From: Paenibacillus lycopersici
GTDB taxonomy: Bacteria > Bacillota > Bacilli > Paenibacillales > Paenibacillaceae
NCBI RefSeq assembly: GCF_010119935.1
Contig: NZ_CP048209.1
Span: 3,227,001 to 3,291,000, forward strand
DNA: 64,000 bases
Reading direction: 5' to 3'
Part shown: piece after piece, positions 26,272 through 35,007 of the stretch
How the letters are laid out: the number at the start of each line of letters is the position of its first letter
Numbering within the stretch: position 1 is the first letter of the stretch
The notes under the pieces: generated by a model
What the model saw: only the letters and a program-made list of their open reading frames with translations
Database searches by the model: none
What the model was told of the DNA's origin: nothing
Position numbers and translations under genes: made by a program

Positions 26272-27048
26272 ATGTTTCAAGAAGAACGCATGAACGGGAT
26301 TATGGAGCATTTGAACCGGAACAAACGGATCGATATTAAAGACATCTGCCAGCAGTTCGAGGTTTCCCGCGACACGGCGCGCCGCGATCTGCTGCGAATG
26401 GAGGAGCTCGGGTTGATTCTCCGTACGCACGGAGGAGCGGTCCTTCCGATGAAATCGAAAGAAATACTAGAGTACAAGGACCGGCTGGTCATGGAATCAA
26501 GCGTGAAGCACGACATCGGGAAGCTTGCCGCCTCGCTGGTGAACAACGACGACTATATTATGATGGATGCTTCGACGACCGTGCAGTTCGCGGCCGAGCA
26601 TCTGGCGGCGGAGCAAGTTGTCGTCGTGACGAGCTCGATCGATATCGCGGACGCCCTGTCGAAGAAGAAGTCGGTACGGACGTACTTGTTAGGCGGCGAA
26701 TTGAATGCCCAGCACCGGTTTCTGTTCGGGCAGGCCGCAATCGATAGTTTGGCCAATTATCAAGTCGACAAATTATTGCTCGGCGCTTGCGGAATTACGG
26801 CCAGCGGCTTGTCTTATCCGGATGTGGACGACGGCGTGGTGAAGCGCGAAATGATCAAGAAGGCGAATCAAGTCATTGTATTGGCCGATCATACGAAATT
26901 CGGCGACCAGATGTTCTACAGAATCGCCGGACTGGACGCCATTGATCTGCTTATTACAGACCGGAGGCCAGAACGTGAATTCATGGAAAAGCTTGCCGAG
27001 CATCATGTGGAACTGCTTGTTATAGGGGAGGAAGATTCGGATGATTAA
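26272..27048 (+). CDS. DeoR/GlpR-family transcriptional regulator
   Basis: Sugar-phosphate-sensing repressor of 258 residues. The N-terminal winged helix-turn-helix is seen in DIKDICQQFEVSRDTARRDLLRMEELGLILRTHGGAV (about 20-57), the DeoR signature. The C-terminal DeoRC sensor domain (about 75-235) has IMMDASTTVQFAAEHL, VTSSIDIADALS, GACGITASGLSYPDVDDGVVKREMI and VLADHTKFG, all conserved effector-pocket segments. It overlaps the next gene (HAD phosphatase) by eight bases, so the two are one operon; such pairs usually control and handle a sugar or sugar phosphate. ATG at 26272 after AAGGGGGG. Confidence 0.92.
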   Translation: MFQEERMNGIMEHLNRNKRIDIKDICQQFEVSRDTARRDLLRMEELGLILRTHGGAVLPMKSKEILEYKDRLVMESSVKHDIGKLAASLVNNDDYIMMDASTTVQFAAEHLAAEQVVVVTSSIDIADALSKKKSVRTYLLGGELNAQHRFLFGQAAIDSLANYQVDKLLLGACGITASGLSYPDVDDGVVKREMIKKANQVIVLADHTKFGDQMFYRIAGLDAIDLLITDRRPEREFMEKLAEHHVELLVIGEEDSDD

Positions 27049-27850
27049 ACTCATCGTGAGCGACTTGGACGGTACGTTATTGAATCACAGCAAACAAATC
27101 GATGACCGGGATCTGCGGGCGATCACCAAGGCTCAAGCGAACGGATTCGAGATGTGCATCGCATCCGGCCGGATGAATGCGGAAATTCAAATTATCATGC
27201 AGCCGTTTGCGCACGGTTACCATGCTGTCGGACAGAATGGGGCAACCGTTCATCTCAGCAGCCGGCAGCTGCTGACAACGACGGAATTCATGCCGGACAT
27301 GGCCGTTCGATTGCTGCAAGCTGTCGACAAGGACGCATTCGTGAACTTTATCCATTGCACCGACGATTCGTATTTTGCCCGGGTACGCAATGAACAAGCT
27401 ATACCTTATGAGGCACGGATTATGATCGACGCCTCGATTCATGCCGATTTGGAACAGGCGCTGGCAGCCGATGCGCTGCGGTGCAGCAAGCTATCCTTCT
27501 TCGGGGAACTGGAGAAGCTGAACGGGCTGCAGGCTCTTCTGGCTGACCGATTTGCAGGGCAGATCGAAACCTTCATCAGCGATAAGGACTGTCTCGATGT
27601 GATGCCGCTTCATGTCTCCAAAGGCGCAGGATTATCGCGGCTGATCCGGAAGCTTGGTCTTGAACCGGAAGAAGCGGCATGCATCGGCGATTCATTCAAC
27701 GACCTGTCCATGTTCGCGATAACGCCGCATAGCTTCGCCATGAGCGGAAGTCCCGAGACCGTACGCGCCCAGGCGAGCGAGGTCGTCCATTCTGTGGCCG
27801 AGGCGATCGAACGGGTAATGGACAGAAATCTCCAGGCGGTAGGGAACTAA
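27041..27850 (+). CDS. Cof-type HAD-IIB sugar-phosphatase
   Basis: Cytoplasmic phosphatase of 269 residues. Motif I is IVSDLDGTLLNH at the start (nucleophile Asp8), motif II CIASGRMN, motif III lysine at VSKGAGLSRLIRKLGL, motif IV IGDSFNDLSMF. The cap between motifs II and III is the alpha/beta type of subclass IIB. Members dephosphorylate sugar phosphates or cofactors. Translationally coupled to the DeoR-type regulator ahead of it through an eight-base overlap; ATG preceded by GGGGAGGAAG. Confidence 0.92.
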   Translation: MIKLIVSDLDGTLLNHSKQIDDRDLRAITKAQANGFEMCIASGRMNAEIQIIMQPFAHGYHAVGQNGATVHLSSRQLLTTTEFMPDMAVRLLQAVDKDAFVNFIHCTDDSYFARVRNEQAIPYEARIMIDASIHADLEQALAADALRCSKLSFFGELEKLNGLQALLADRFAGQIETFISDKDCLDVMPLHVSKGAGLSRLIRKLGLEPEEAACIGDSFNDLSMFAITPHSFAMSGSPETVRAQASEVVHSVAEAIERVMDRNLQAVGN

Positions 27851-27930
27851 GAAGCAGAGGCGTGCTAGAAACAAAGTTACGTGCAGACCGATGGAATTCT
27901 GGCCGGTGATGGACTGGCTTGTCACCGCTT

Positions 27931-27956
27931 GCGCGCCAACAAAAACGGCAGACTCG
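27931..27956 (+). repeat. Left arm related to the 28386 hairpin (possible terminal repeat)
   Basis: The 26 bases starting GCGCGCCAACAAAAACGG and ending CAGACTCG match the left half of the hairpin at 28386-28408 (CGCGCAAACAAACGGCAGAC then TCG) apart from a few inserted or changed bases. Seen with the right half of that hairpin, it forms an inverted pair around repeat copy A. Confidence 0.55.
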
Positions 27957-27984
27957 GATTTCCATGAGCGGGTCAGATTGTTGA

Positions 27985-28385
27985 GAACGATACGCTGCTT
28001 CGAGCAGGCTCGTGGTAAACGGCTTCTTGGCGCACGAACAGCTCCTGTTCGTCTGCGTGTCATGGTCTGCTGGTGCCGCTACGAACCAGCCGGCTTCGCG
28101 ACGGCTTGTTCACGGTGCGTCCGTCGATGCAAGGAGGCGGACAGGAGATCCGTTATTCGCTGCTTGATGACGTTTTTTCGTGTGCTCGCGGACAGACGAT
28201 CCGTTATATCGGCTGATTTGCCTGTTTTCGATGTCATTCGGGGACATTAACGGATCCTGTGTCCGTGCGCTGCCCCACAAGCCCGATTTCGCCACAATAG
28301 CGGGACCTCTGTCCGTTAGTCCTAGAAGGGGAATCCTCTCCTCTCCTTTCCTTCCCATACATGCGGCCATTGCTCCTTCGACTTT
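27985..28385 (+). repeat. Dispersed intergenic repeat, copy A (plus orientation)
   Basis: About 400 bases that recur in reverse at 45010-45426 and in part at 58700-58870. Landmarks: GAACGATACGC at the left end; the 18-base unit CGGACANNNGATCCGTTA at 28138-28155 and 28189-28206; its inverse TAACGGATCNNNTGTCCG at 28248-28265; the conserved GTTTTCGATGTCATTCGG between units 2 and 3; a fourth, divergent unit at 28298-28318; and a right part with CCTTCCCATACATGCGGCC. No reading frame is conserved with copy B. It fills the gap between the HAD gene and the yjcZ-like gene. Confidence 0.85.
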
Positions 28386-28429
28386 CGCGCAAACAAACGG
28401 CAGACTCGCGTCTGCCGTTTGTTTGCGCG
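28386..28429. repeat. Perfect 20-bp inverted repeat hairpin
   Basis: CGCGCAAACAAACGGCAGAC (28386-28405), loop TCGC, and the exact reverse complement at 28410-28429. There is no T-run and it is over 80 bases from any stop codon, so it does not look like a terminator. The arm matches 27931-27956, on the far side of repeat copy A. Confidence 0.9.
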
Positions 28430-28517
28430 TTCGGACAATACCTTCCGCCGGCACGAGAAGCGTCGGTTATGGTTACCGCATTCGCCATCGTGCAGCTCGG
28501 CATCGGCAATCATGATG

Positions 28518-28658
28518 CTAGAACAATAATGAACGCGAGATAATAGCCAGCAAGATAAACAGTACGAGAATTCCGCCTGCGCCGAATCCTGCGCCGACGC
28601 CAGGGCCGCAGCTGCCGCCTTGACCTACGCCGCCGACATTACCATAACCATATCCCAT
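28518..28658 (-). CDS. YjcZ-like small Gly-rich membrane protein
   Basis: 46 residues: a Gly/Tyr head (MGYGYGNVGGVGQGGSCGPG), a short glycine run and one hydrophobic helix near the end (ILVLFILLAIISRSLLF). This head-plus-helix plan is that of the YjcZ family of small sporulation-linked proteins in Bacillales, and the helix VLFILL is its core. I chose the ATG at 28658 because AAAGGAGCT precedes it; the frame runs 20 codons further up without one. It sits next to the repeat copy A hairpin, tail to tail. Confidence 0.75.
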   Translation of the reverse strand: MGYGYGNVGGVGQGGSCGPGVGAGFGAGGILVLFILLAIISRSLLF

Positions 28659-28741
28659 GAGTCCAGCTCCTTTAGTTGTAGGTACATCGCAGTATATGTA
28701 GTTCTGCCCCCGTCGCATGGGCTATTGTAAGAAAGAGGCGA

Positions 28742-28846
28742 ATGACTATAACGTCAAGACGACCGGCGAATCCGACCGGCAAGACGATTGCCGCCGCGAC
28801 GATAGCCGTTCCAGCGGTCATCACGCTCTTGTTCGCCTATGCCTGA
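28742..28846 (+). CDS. Possible 34-residue hydrophobic peptide
   Basis: A short frame with a basic head (MTITSRRPANPTGK) and one hydrophobic helix (TIAAATIAVPAVITLLFAYA). AAAGAGG stands three bases before the ATG, closer than ideal. I do not recognise it. The remainder of the 351-base space between the yjcZ-like gene and the oxidoreductase gene shows nothing else. Confidence 0.3.
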   Translation: MTITSRRPANPTGKTIAAATIAVPAVITLLFAYA

Positions 28847-29009
28847 TAATCGCCGGAAGGAAGGCTCTCATGACGACAAGATGACAAATAACGGGAGCAG
28901 GGTTCACTTCTTGTTTGCTGCTGACAGGATATTTCATTGCGGTAGAGAAGATTAAGAGAAGAGCGATGAAGAACGCAAGCCGACAGCTCAATAGGGAGGG
29001 AAAAAGACG

Positions 29010-30038
29010 ATGAAATTGAAAGTCGTGCTTGTCGGAACGAAAGGCTGGGCCGATGCGCATGCCAAGGCGTATCAGGCAAGCGATAGCTTCGAGCTTGTCG
29101 GTCTGTGCGGCCATTCGAATGCGGAGCGTCTGAAAGCGCTTGCCGACCGTTATGGTATCGCAGCCCGTTCGTTGGATCTGGCAGCATTGCTGCAGGAGAC
29201 GAGTCCCGATATCGTAGACATCGTCAGCAGCGCGGACGCCCGTCTCGAATTAATCAAGACGGCCGTCGGGTGTCCAAGCGTGAAGCTGATTAATATCGAG
29301 AAGCCGCTGGCGCTAACCCCGTCGGAAGCTTACGAAATCGAGCGGCTTTGCAAGGCGACCGGCAAGCTGGCGCTGGTCAATCATCAGCATAAATATTTGC
29401 CGGCCTGGCGCAAGGCGCAGCGGCTGCTGCGCGAAGGCGCGATCGGCGAGATCGAATTTATTCGCGCGACCACCAAGGTCAACATTATGGAACAGGGCTC
29501 GCATCTGATTGACATGGCGATGTTCTTTAACGATTATCATCCCATTCGATGGGTAATGGGGCAGACCGGTCCGTACGAAGGCAAGGACAGCTCTCCGATC
29601 GTTGCGCCGGACGAGGCGCTGGGTTCGATTTTATTCGCCAACGGCGTAAGGGCTGTCGTTGAATGCGGCGCGTTCGCTAGATCGCTCAAAGGCGAAACGA
29701 ATCCGTTCTATCATATCGGAATCGATGTGTACGGTTCGGAAGGCCACCTGAAGATCGCGCTTAACCAGACGCTGGAGCTGCGAAATTACGCATCGGGCTT
29801 GCATACGATCGAGAAGTCCAGCTGGGATGAGCACCACTCGCAAGCGTTGATCGATTATATGAATTCCATTCCCGAATACGTGGCCAATCCGCAAGCCGGT
29901 CACTTCTGCGATCTCGCTCATGCGATGCTGTCGTTTCAAGCGATGATGGCCATCTACCATACGTCCAAATACGGCGGCAGGATTGAATTGCCGCACCGGT
30001 TCGAGGACGACATCGTAGAGCAATTCGCCGTCCAATAA
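29010..30038 (+). CDS. Gfo/Idh/MocA family oxidoreductase, paired with a sulfatase
   Basis: NAD(P)-dependent dehydrogenase of 342 residues. Rossmann part: LKVVLVGTKGWADAHAKAYQ (an unusual turn, GTKGWA in place of GxGxxG), LVGLCGHSN, DIVDIVSSADARLELI; family motif INIEKPLALTPSEAYEIERL with the catalytic-type lysine near 105; C-terminal domain with QGSHLIDMAMFF holding the active-site histidine. It starts at 29010 after GGGAGGG and ends 19 bases before a sulfatase gene, so both are probably one operon acting on a sulfated or desulfated sugar. The substrate is not known. Confidence 0.88.
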   Translation: MKLKVVLVGTKGWADAHAKAYQASDSFELVGLCGHSNAERLKALADRYGIAARSLDLAALLQETSPDIVDIVSSADARLELIKTAVGCPSVKLINIEKPLALTPSEAYEIERLCKATGKLALVNHQHKYLPAWRKAQRLLREGAIGEIEFIRATTKVNIMEQGSHLIDMAMFFNDYHPIRWVMGQTGPYEGKDSSPIVAPDEALGSILFANGVRAVVECGAFARSLKGETNPFYHIGIDVYGSEGHLKIALNQTLELRNYASGLHTIEKSSWDEHHSQALIDYMNSIPEYVANPQAGHFCDLAHAMLSFQAMMAIYHTSKYGGRIELPHRFEDDIVEQFAVQ

Positions 30039-30057
30039 AGCAAGAGGAGGTAAAGGC

Positions 30058-31530
30058 ATGTCCAACAGGCCTCATATCTTGATCTTTAATCCCGACCAAT
30101 GGCGTGCGGACGTCATCGGCCATCTCGGCAATCCAGCGGCCGTCACGCCGAATCTGGACCGCCTCGTGGAGACCGAAGCGGTATCGTTCCGGAATGCTTT
30201 CTGTCAGAACCCCGTCTGTACGCCAAGCCGATGCTCGTTCATGAGCGGCTGGTATCCCCATGTCCGCGGCCACCGGACGATGTTTCACATGATGCATGAG
30301 GATGAACCGGTGCTGCTGAAGACGCTGAAGGACGAAGGGTATACGGTATGGTGGGGCGGCAAAAACGATCTCGTTCCGGCGGAGAACGGGTTCGATGCGT
30401 ATTGCGATGTCAAATACGTGCCGGAGAAGCGGCCCCGGCCGGAGACGAACCTCCATGCCGCCGACGGTTGGCGCGGCGATCCCGCCGGGGACAACTACTA
30501 CTCGTTCTACGCGGGCAAATTGGAGAAGGCGCCGGACGAGGCGTCCTATTACGACGGAGACTGGGCGACGGTGCTCGGCGCGATCGATTTTATCCGCAGC
30601 GCGCCCAAGGATAAGCCGATCTGCCTGTACGTGCCGCTGCTCTATCCGCATCCGCCTTACGGCGTCGAGGAGCCATGGTTCGGCATGATCGACCGCGACA
30701 AGCTGCCGCTGCGAACGCCGGCGCCGGATTGGTCGAATAAGCCGAGCCTGTTGAAGGGCATCTTCGACAGACAGAAGCTGCAGGGATGGACGGAAGAACG
30801 CTGGCGCGAGCTGCGCGCCGCTTACTACGGGATGTGCGCGCGAGTCGATCATCAGTTCGGCCTCTTGCTGGATGCGATGAAGGAAACGGGGATGTACGAC
30901 GACACGGCCGTGTTCTTCTTCTCCGATCACGGCGATTTCACCGGCGATTACGGCTTGGTCGAGAAGACGCAGAATACGTTCGAGGATTGCTTGACCAACG
31001 TGCCGTTCGTCATCAAGCCGCCGCGCGGCGTGGACGTGGCGCCGCGCGTCAGCGAAGCGCTGGTCGAGCTGATCGATTTCCCCGCTACGGTCGAGGCGCT
31101 GCTGGGTCTGACGCCGGGCCATACGCATTTTGGCCGCTCCTTGCTGCCGCTGCTTGCAGGGGAGACGGACACGCATCGGGACGCGGTATTCGCCGAAGGC
31201 GGACGGCTTCACGGGGAGACGCAGGCGATGGAGCTGGAGAGCGCGTCGATGAGCGTGCCGAGCGGCTTGTATTGGCCGCGGGTCAGCCTGCAGCAGCATG
31301 AAGGGCCCGAGCATACGAAAGCGGTCATGTGCCGGACGCGCGATTATAAGTACGTGCGGCGCTTCTACGAGCAGGACGAGCTGTACGATTTGAAGCGGGA
31401 TCCGATGGAGGTCGATAATCGAATCGGAGATCCCGCACTCGCGGACGTGCTGTCCGCGCTCAAGGAGCGCCTGCTGACGTTCTACATGGAGACGGCGGAC
31501 GCGGTACCGTTGAAGACGAACCGTCGGTGA
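30058..31530 (+). CDS. Sulfatase 1 (Cys-type, cytoplasmic)
   Basis: Type I sulfatase of the alkaline-phosphatase superfamily, 490 residues, removing sulfate esters by hydrolysis. Metal-binding opening ILIFNPDQWRADVIG; signature CTPSRCSFMSG with Cys54, the residue that must be turned into formylglycine; GGKNDLVP; second metal site FFFSDHGDFTGDYGLVEK (near 285-305). There is no signal peptide, so it acts inside the cell. The protein that could activate it (formylglycine-generating enzyme) is at 44020. Coupled to the Gfo/Idh gene; ATG at 30058 after AGAGGAGG. A strong terminator follows. Likely substrate: a sulfated mono- or oligosaccharide, by family analogy only. Confidence 0.92.
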   Translation: MSNRPHILIFNPDQWRADVIGHLGNPAAVTPNLDRLVETEAVSFRNAFCQNPVCTPSRCSFMSGWYPHVRGHRTMFHMMHEDEPVLLKTLKDEGYTVWWGGKNDLVPAENGFDAYCDVKYVPEKRPRPETNLHAADGWRGDPAGDNYYSFYAGKLEKAPDEASYYDGDWATVLGAIDFIRSAPKDKPICLYVPLLYPHPPYGVEEPWFGMIDRDKLPLRTPAPDWSNKPSLLKGIFDRQKLQGWTEERWRELRAAYYGMCARVDHQFGLLLDAMKETGMYDDTAVFFFSDHGDFTGDYGLVEKTQNTFEDCLTNVPFVIKPPRGVDVAPRVSEALVELIDFPATVEALLGLTPGHTHFGRSLLPLLAGETDTHRDAVFAEGGRLHGETQAMELESASMSVPSGLYWPRVSLQQHEGPEHTKAVMCRTRDYKYVRRFYEQDELYDLKRDPMEVDNRIGDPALADVLSALKERLLTFYMETADAVPLKTNRR

Positions 31531-31613
31531 CGAACCGAGGGCTGCTATGACCGGACCACGACCGAGACCATGACTATGACTAAATCGATGACCATGGCGG
31601 CGCATTAGGACAA

Positions 31614-31653
31614 AAGGGAAGCCCGCAGCGTCCATCATCTGCGGGCTTCCCTT
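31614..31653. terminator. Strong bidirectional terminator
   Basis: AAGGGAAGCCCGCAG (31614-31628), 10-base loop, CTGCGGGCTTCCCTT (31639-31653): a perfect 15-bp stem between the plus-strand sulfatase and a minus-strand small gene, with A and T tracts at the ends. Confidence 0.85.
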
Positions 31654-31679
31654 CTGTTCGAGGAAGAGGCAATAGGTTA

Positions 31680-31841
31680 CTAGGATGACATCAATTCGGC
31701 GTGCGTGGGTTCGATGAGATGCAGCCGTTTAAAATAGGCGATCGCATCGCTTGGCGATTTGATCGTAGGTCCGTAAATAATGGCGTTGTTGAAACGTCCG
31801 TTGGATTTGTACCATACGCGATATCGCAAATAGTTCTCCAT
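31680..31841 (-). CDS. Small hypothetical protein (53 residues)
   Basis: Begins MENYLRYRVWYKSNGRF and continues NNAIIYGPTIKSPSDAIAYFKRLH; basic and aromatic, with no signal or membrane helix. I do not recognise the family. The ATG at 31841 is preceded by GGGGG; the frame runs 18 codons further up. The shared terminator at 31614 and good codon use make it a plausible gene. Confidence 0.55.
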   Translation of the reverse strand: MENYLRYRVWYKSNGRFNNAIIYGPTIKSPSDAIAYFKRLHLIEPTHAELMSS

Positions 31842-31983
31842 ACCGTTCCCCCAATTATGGCGTGATGCAGCCATTATAACCGATAACGCTTGCAAATCAT
31901 GTCGGAACCTGTTGCTTGTCTGAAAGAATCGGCGATACTTCGTAATCTTCTTGCAGTTCTTATGCGCCCGGAGCTGAATGCCC

Positions 31984-33756
31984 TCACTTAGCCGAAGGCG
32001 ACGGACGGGGATTCAGACGCTTCCGGCTTCGTTGTTCCGCCAACAAGCGGGCCATATGGGCCCGGACGGCTTCCGATTGCGGCGTGGCCCATGACGGATG
32101 GGCGAGGTTTCGCCTTTCCAGCGGATCCCCGGTTAAGTCGTACAGCTCGAATTGTTCGGGAACCGGCACGGTCTTATGCTCCACCTGACAAGCGGCGCAG
32201 CCGGGCTGCCCGGACGACGGGCTTGATTCGACAAGCTGCATCCGAACATCCCGCACGCCCGGCTCGCTCCAGAATCGAGCATGATCGAAGTACCTGGAAT
32301 ATTTCCACTGCCGGCTCGGCTGCCCGGGAGGTCCGGGCAGATCGGCGATTACGGTCTCGATATGGTTAGGCTGAACGACGGAGGCGTAGGCTCTCCCCAA
32401 TGGATTGCGCTGATGCTGACCGCGGGTAATATCGTCGTCCGTCATGAAATAAACCGGCTCCTCAGGAGCGGGGCAATGAGCTTCGCCGCCGTTCTGTCGG
32501 CCGAGCAAGACAGAGGTCAGATCGCGGCCGACGAACGGGCGGACTTCGCTGAATCGGCTCTGCAGACGGCGCTGTATGCCGGGGACGTCCGCATTCGCGA
32601 GGCCTAGCATGGTCGGCAGCAGATCGACGTGAGAGGTTAGCGCGGACACGCTGCGCCCGTTCGGGAAGAGGCGCTTGTTGCGAACGAGGAACGGCACGCG
32701 CAGCACTTCCTCGTAGGCGCAGTACATTTTCTGATGCAGCCGGCCATGAGCGCCCAGCAGATCGCCGTGATCCGACGTGAAGATGACGATGGTATCGTCA
32801 TGGAACGACGAGCGATCGAGCGCATCCAAGACCCGCGCGATTTGCCGATCGACATTCTTCTGCAGCTGATAGTACAGCTTCCGATAGAACGGCTCGTTGA
32901 GGATAGGCTGTATCGCTCTCGGATACGTGTCCCTGTAGCTGGCTTGGCAGTCGGGCTTCGTATGCAGCCGCTCGCCGATCGTGGGTGGAGGAGGGACTTC
33001 CGGCATCGGATCGACCTGGAAATGGAAGCGATGCGGCAAATGGGCGGTCAACGAACCGTACAGCGTAATATCATGCGGGTTGACGAAGGAGGCTACGACG
33101 AGCCAAGGCCGCGCGCCGGAATCTGCGCTCTGCTCGCGATCCAGCGCCTCGATCAGCCGAACGGTCTCGGAGCCGTAGACGATGTCTCTGCCGCTTAAGC
33201 CCGAAGCCGCCGAGGACGCGGAATTACGGGGATTGCGGCCATGCGGCTCGGGTCCGATCCAGGACGAGAAGCCGAACGCGTGCAGCGGATCCGCGGCCAA
33301 GTACAGCTGTTGCCGCTGCGGGTCGGGCACGCCTGTCGCAGGATCGTAGCTCGTCAAGTCATCGTGGGTTCCCGGCACGAGAATATCTTCATACGAAATA
33401 TGCCATTTGCCTTTATAATACGTCTGATAGCCTGCCTCTCGAAAATAATTGCCCATCGTGGGCACCGTATTCGGAGGCAGCCAAAACATATCGGAGTCGA
33501 ACACCTCCTTGGCAATCCCGTTCGTCTGGGTGACGCCGTGGAGCGAAGGATAATGGCCGGTAAACATCGTAGCCCGGCTCGGACAGCAGGCGGCGCTCCC
33601 GATATAATGCCGGCGCAGCTCCGCGGCATTCGCGCGCAGCCGTTCGCGGGCCGGGAGGTTCGCTATCCGCCAAGCGTTAAGCTCGGCATTCTCGTAGACG
33701 GGAGGATAGCGCTCCTCGTCGACGACGATGAGAAGGAAATTCGGTTTCGCGCGCAT
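31984..33756 (-). CDS. Sulfatase 2 (Cys-type, long form)
   Basis: Type I sulfatase of 590 residues, about 100 longer than the other three here. Opening metal site NFLLIVVDEERYPP; signature AACCPSRATMFTG, in which Cys57 is the formylglycine position (C-C58-P-S-R61); GKWHISYED with the usual catalytic Lys and His; second metal site IVIFTSDHGDLLGAHGRLHQK. It has an extra middle section (about 130-260) and a Pro/Arg-rich end. The frame continues 145 codons upstream with no ribosome site and odd composition; ATG at 33756 follows a GGGGG run and starts directly at the first strand. No signal peptide. Divergent from the nitronate monooxygenase gene. Confidence 0.9.
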   Translation of the reverse strand: MRAKPNFLLIVVDEERYPPVYENAELNAWRIANLPARERLRANAAELRRHYIGSAACCPSRATMFTGHYPSLHGVTQTNGIAKEVFDSDMFWLPPNTVPTMGNYFREAGYQTYYKGKWHISYEDILVPGTHDDLTSYDPATGVPDPQRQQLYLAADPLHAFGFSSWIGPEPHGRNPRNSASSAASGLSGRDIVYGSETVRLIEALDREQSADSGARPWLVVASFVNPHDITLYGSLTAHLPHRFHFQVDPMPEVPPPPTIGERLHTKPDCQASYRDTYPRAIQPILNEPFYRKLYYQLQKNVDRQIARVLDALDRSSFHDDTIVIFTSDHGDLLGAHGRLHQKMYCAYEEVLRVPFLVRNKRLFPNGRSVSALTSHVDLLPTMLGLANADVPGIQRRLQSRFSEVRPFVGRDLTSVLLGRQNGGEAHCPAPEEPVYFMTDDDITRGQHQRNPLGRAYASVVQPNHIETVIADLPGPPGQPSRQWKYSRYFDHARFWSEPGVRDVRMQLVESSPSSGQPGCAACQVEHKTVPVPEQFELYDLTGDPLERRNLAHPSWATPQSEAVRAHMARLLAEQRSRKRLNPRPSPSAK

Positions 33757-33921
33757 GGGAGCCCCCTTATGAACCTGATCCTTAAGCCTAGATGTATGCG
33801 GGAAGGGGCAGCGCCATGCAGCCGATTGCAGCCGTCTGACGGCCATGCTCAACAATGCCAAGCAATCGCGATGAAACGTTACAGGAGTTGGCCCGCTCGG
33901 GCAAGAAGGGAGAACGATAGG

Positions 33922-35007
33922 ATGAAGACCGAACTTACTCGCAGGCTCGGGATCCAGTACCCGATTGTACAAGCGCCGATGGCAGGAGGACCGACGACGC
34001 CGGAGCTGGTCGCTGCCGTTTCGAATGCCGGCGGTCTGGGAAGCCTGGGAGCCGGCTATATGTCGCCCGATCAAATCAGAGCTGCGATCAGGGAGATTAA
34101 GCAAAGAACGGATCGGCCCTTCGGCGTGAACTTGTTCGTGCCTGAGCAGCCCCATATGCCTGAAGACGTTATTGCCGACATGAACAATCACTTGAATACT
34201 TACCGCGTGAAGCTGGGGATGGCTCCGCGTTCAACCGTCCCGGCATTGTCGGAGCCGTTCGAAGAACAAGCGCAAGCCGTGCTTGAGGAGAAAACCGCCG
34301 TGTTCAGCTTCACTTTCGGCATACCGCCGCAGGACATCATCCGGTCCATGAAACGGCAGGGCATTGTCGTCGCGGGCACGGCAACGACCGTCGACGAAGC
34401 GCTTGCGCTGGCGGACGCCGGCGTAGATGCCGTTATCGCCCAGGGAAGCGAGGCGGGAGGACATCGCGGCTCCTTCTTGCCGAGCGCCGCTGACGCTCGG
34501 ATCGGCACGATGGCGCTTGTTCCTCAAATCGCGGATCATGTGCAGGTTCCCGTTATCGCTTCCGGCGGCATCATGGATGGGAGAGGTCTCGTCGCATGCC
34601 TTGCATTAGGGGCTTCCGCCGTGCAGATGGGGACGGCGTTCTTAACCTGCCGGGAAAGCGGGGCGCCCGCCGTGCATAAGCGGAAAATCATCGCATCCAA
34701 AGAAAACGAGACCGAAGTGACCACGTTCTACTCGGGCAAAGCGGCACGCGGCATTCTCACGGACTTCATGAAGGACATGCGCCACTATGAGGGGACGATT
34801 CCCGCGTATCCGATCCAGAACGCCTTGACGAGAGATATCCGCCAGGCGGCTTCTAAGCTGCACAACCCCGAGTACATGTCGCTCTGGGCCGGCCAAGGCA
34901 TCCGATTGGCTCAAGATCAGGTCACGGCCGCGGAAATCGTGAAGCAGACCGTTGAGCAGGCTGACCGGCTCATACGGCGATACTCGGGATTGCGATCGGA
35001 GGATTAG
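33922..35007 (+). CDS. Nitronate monooxygenase / FMN-dependent 2-nitropropane dioxygenase family
   Basis: FMN-binding TIM-barrel oxidase of 361 residues that oxidises alkyl nitronates such as propionate-3-nitronate; some relatives are enoyl reductases. Seen: IQYPIVQAPMAGGPTTPELVAAVSNAGGLGSLGAGYM (family opening), VIAQGSEAGGHRGSF (about 172-186, FMN phosphate loop and catalytic His), VPVIASGGIMDGRGLVACLALGASAVQMGTAF, and LWAGQGIRLAQD near the end. The frame is open 227 codons further up, antisense to sulfatase 2, but ATG 33922 after AGAAGGGAG starts right at the conserved N-terminus. Why it sits among sulfatases is not clear. Confidence 0.92.
   Translation: MKTELTRRLGIQYPIVQAPMAGGPTTPELVAAVSNAGGLGSLGAGYMSPDQIRAAIREIKQRTDRPFGVNLFVPEQPHMPEDVIADMNNHLNTYRVKLGMAPRSTVPALSEPFEEQAQAVLEEKTAVFSFTFGIPPQDIIRSMKRQGIVVAGTATTVDEALALADAGVDAVIAQGSEAGGHRGSFLPSAADARIGTMALVPQIADHVQVPVIASGGIMDGRGLVACLALGASAVQMGTAFLTCRESGAPAVHKRKIIASKENETEVTTFYSGKAARGILTDFMKDMRHYEGTIPAYPIQNALTRDIRQAASKLHNPEYMSLWAGQGIRLAQDQVTAAEIVKQTVEQADRLIRRYSGLRSED

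Noticed and set aside
28386..28429. The 20-bp hairpin as a rho-independent terminator
   Set aside because: No T-run on either strand and no gene ending within 85 bases; its arm also occurs at 27931, so a repeat-element origin fits better.
29761..31638. A 625-codon minus-strand open frame over sulfatase 1 and the Gfo/Idh gene
   Set aside because: Arg/His-rich low-complexity translation, crosses two well-supported genes on the other strand, no start signals.
33241..33921. The long N-terminal extension of the nitronate monooxygenase frame
   Set aside because: It overlaps sulfatase 2 in antisense and is not part of the family; the ATG at 33922 with a ribosome site gives the full conserved protein.
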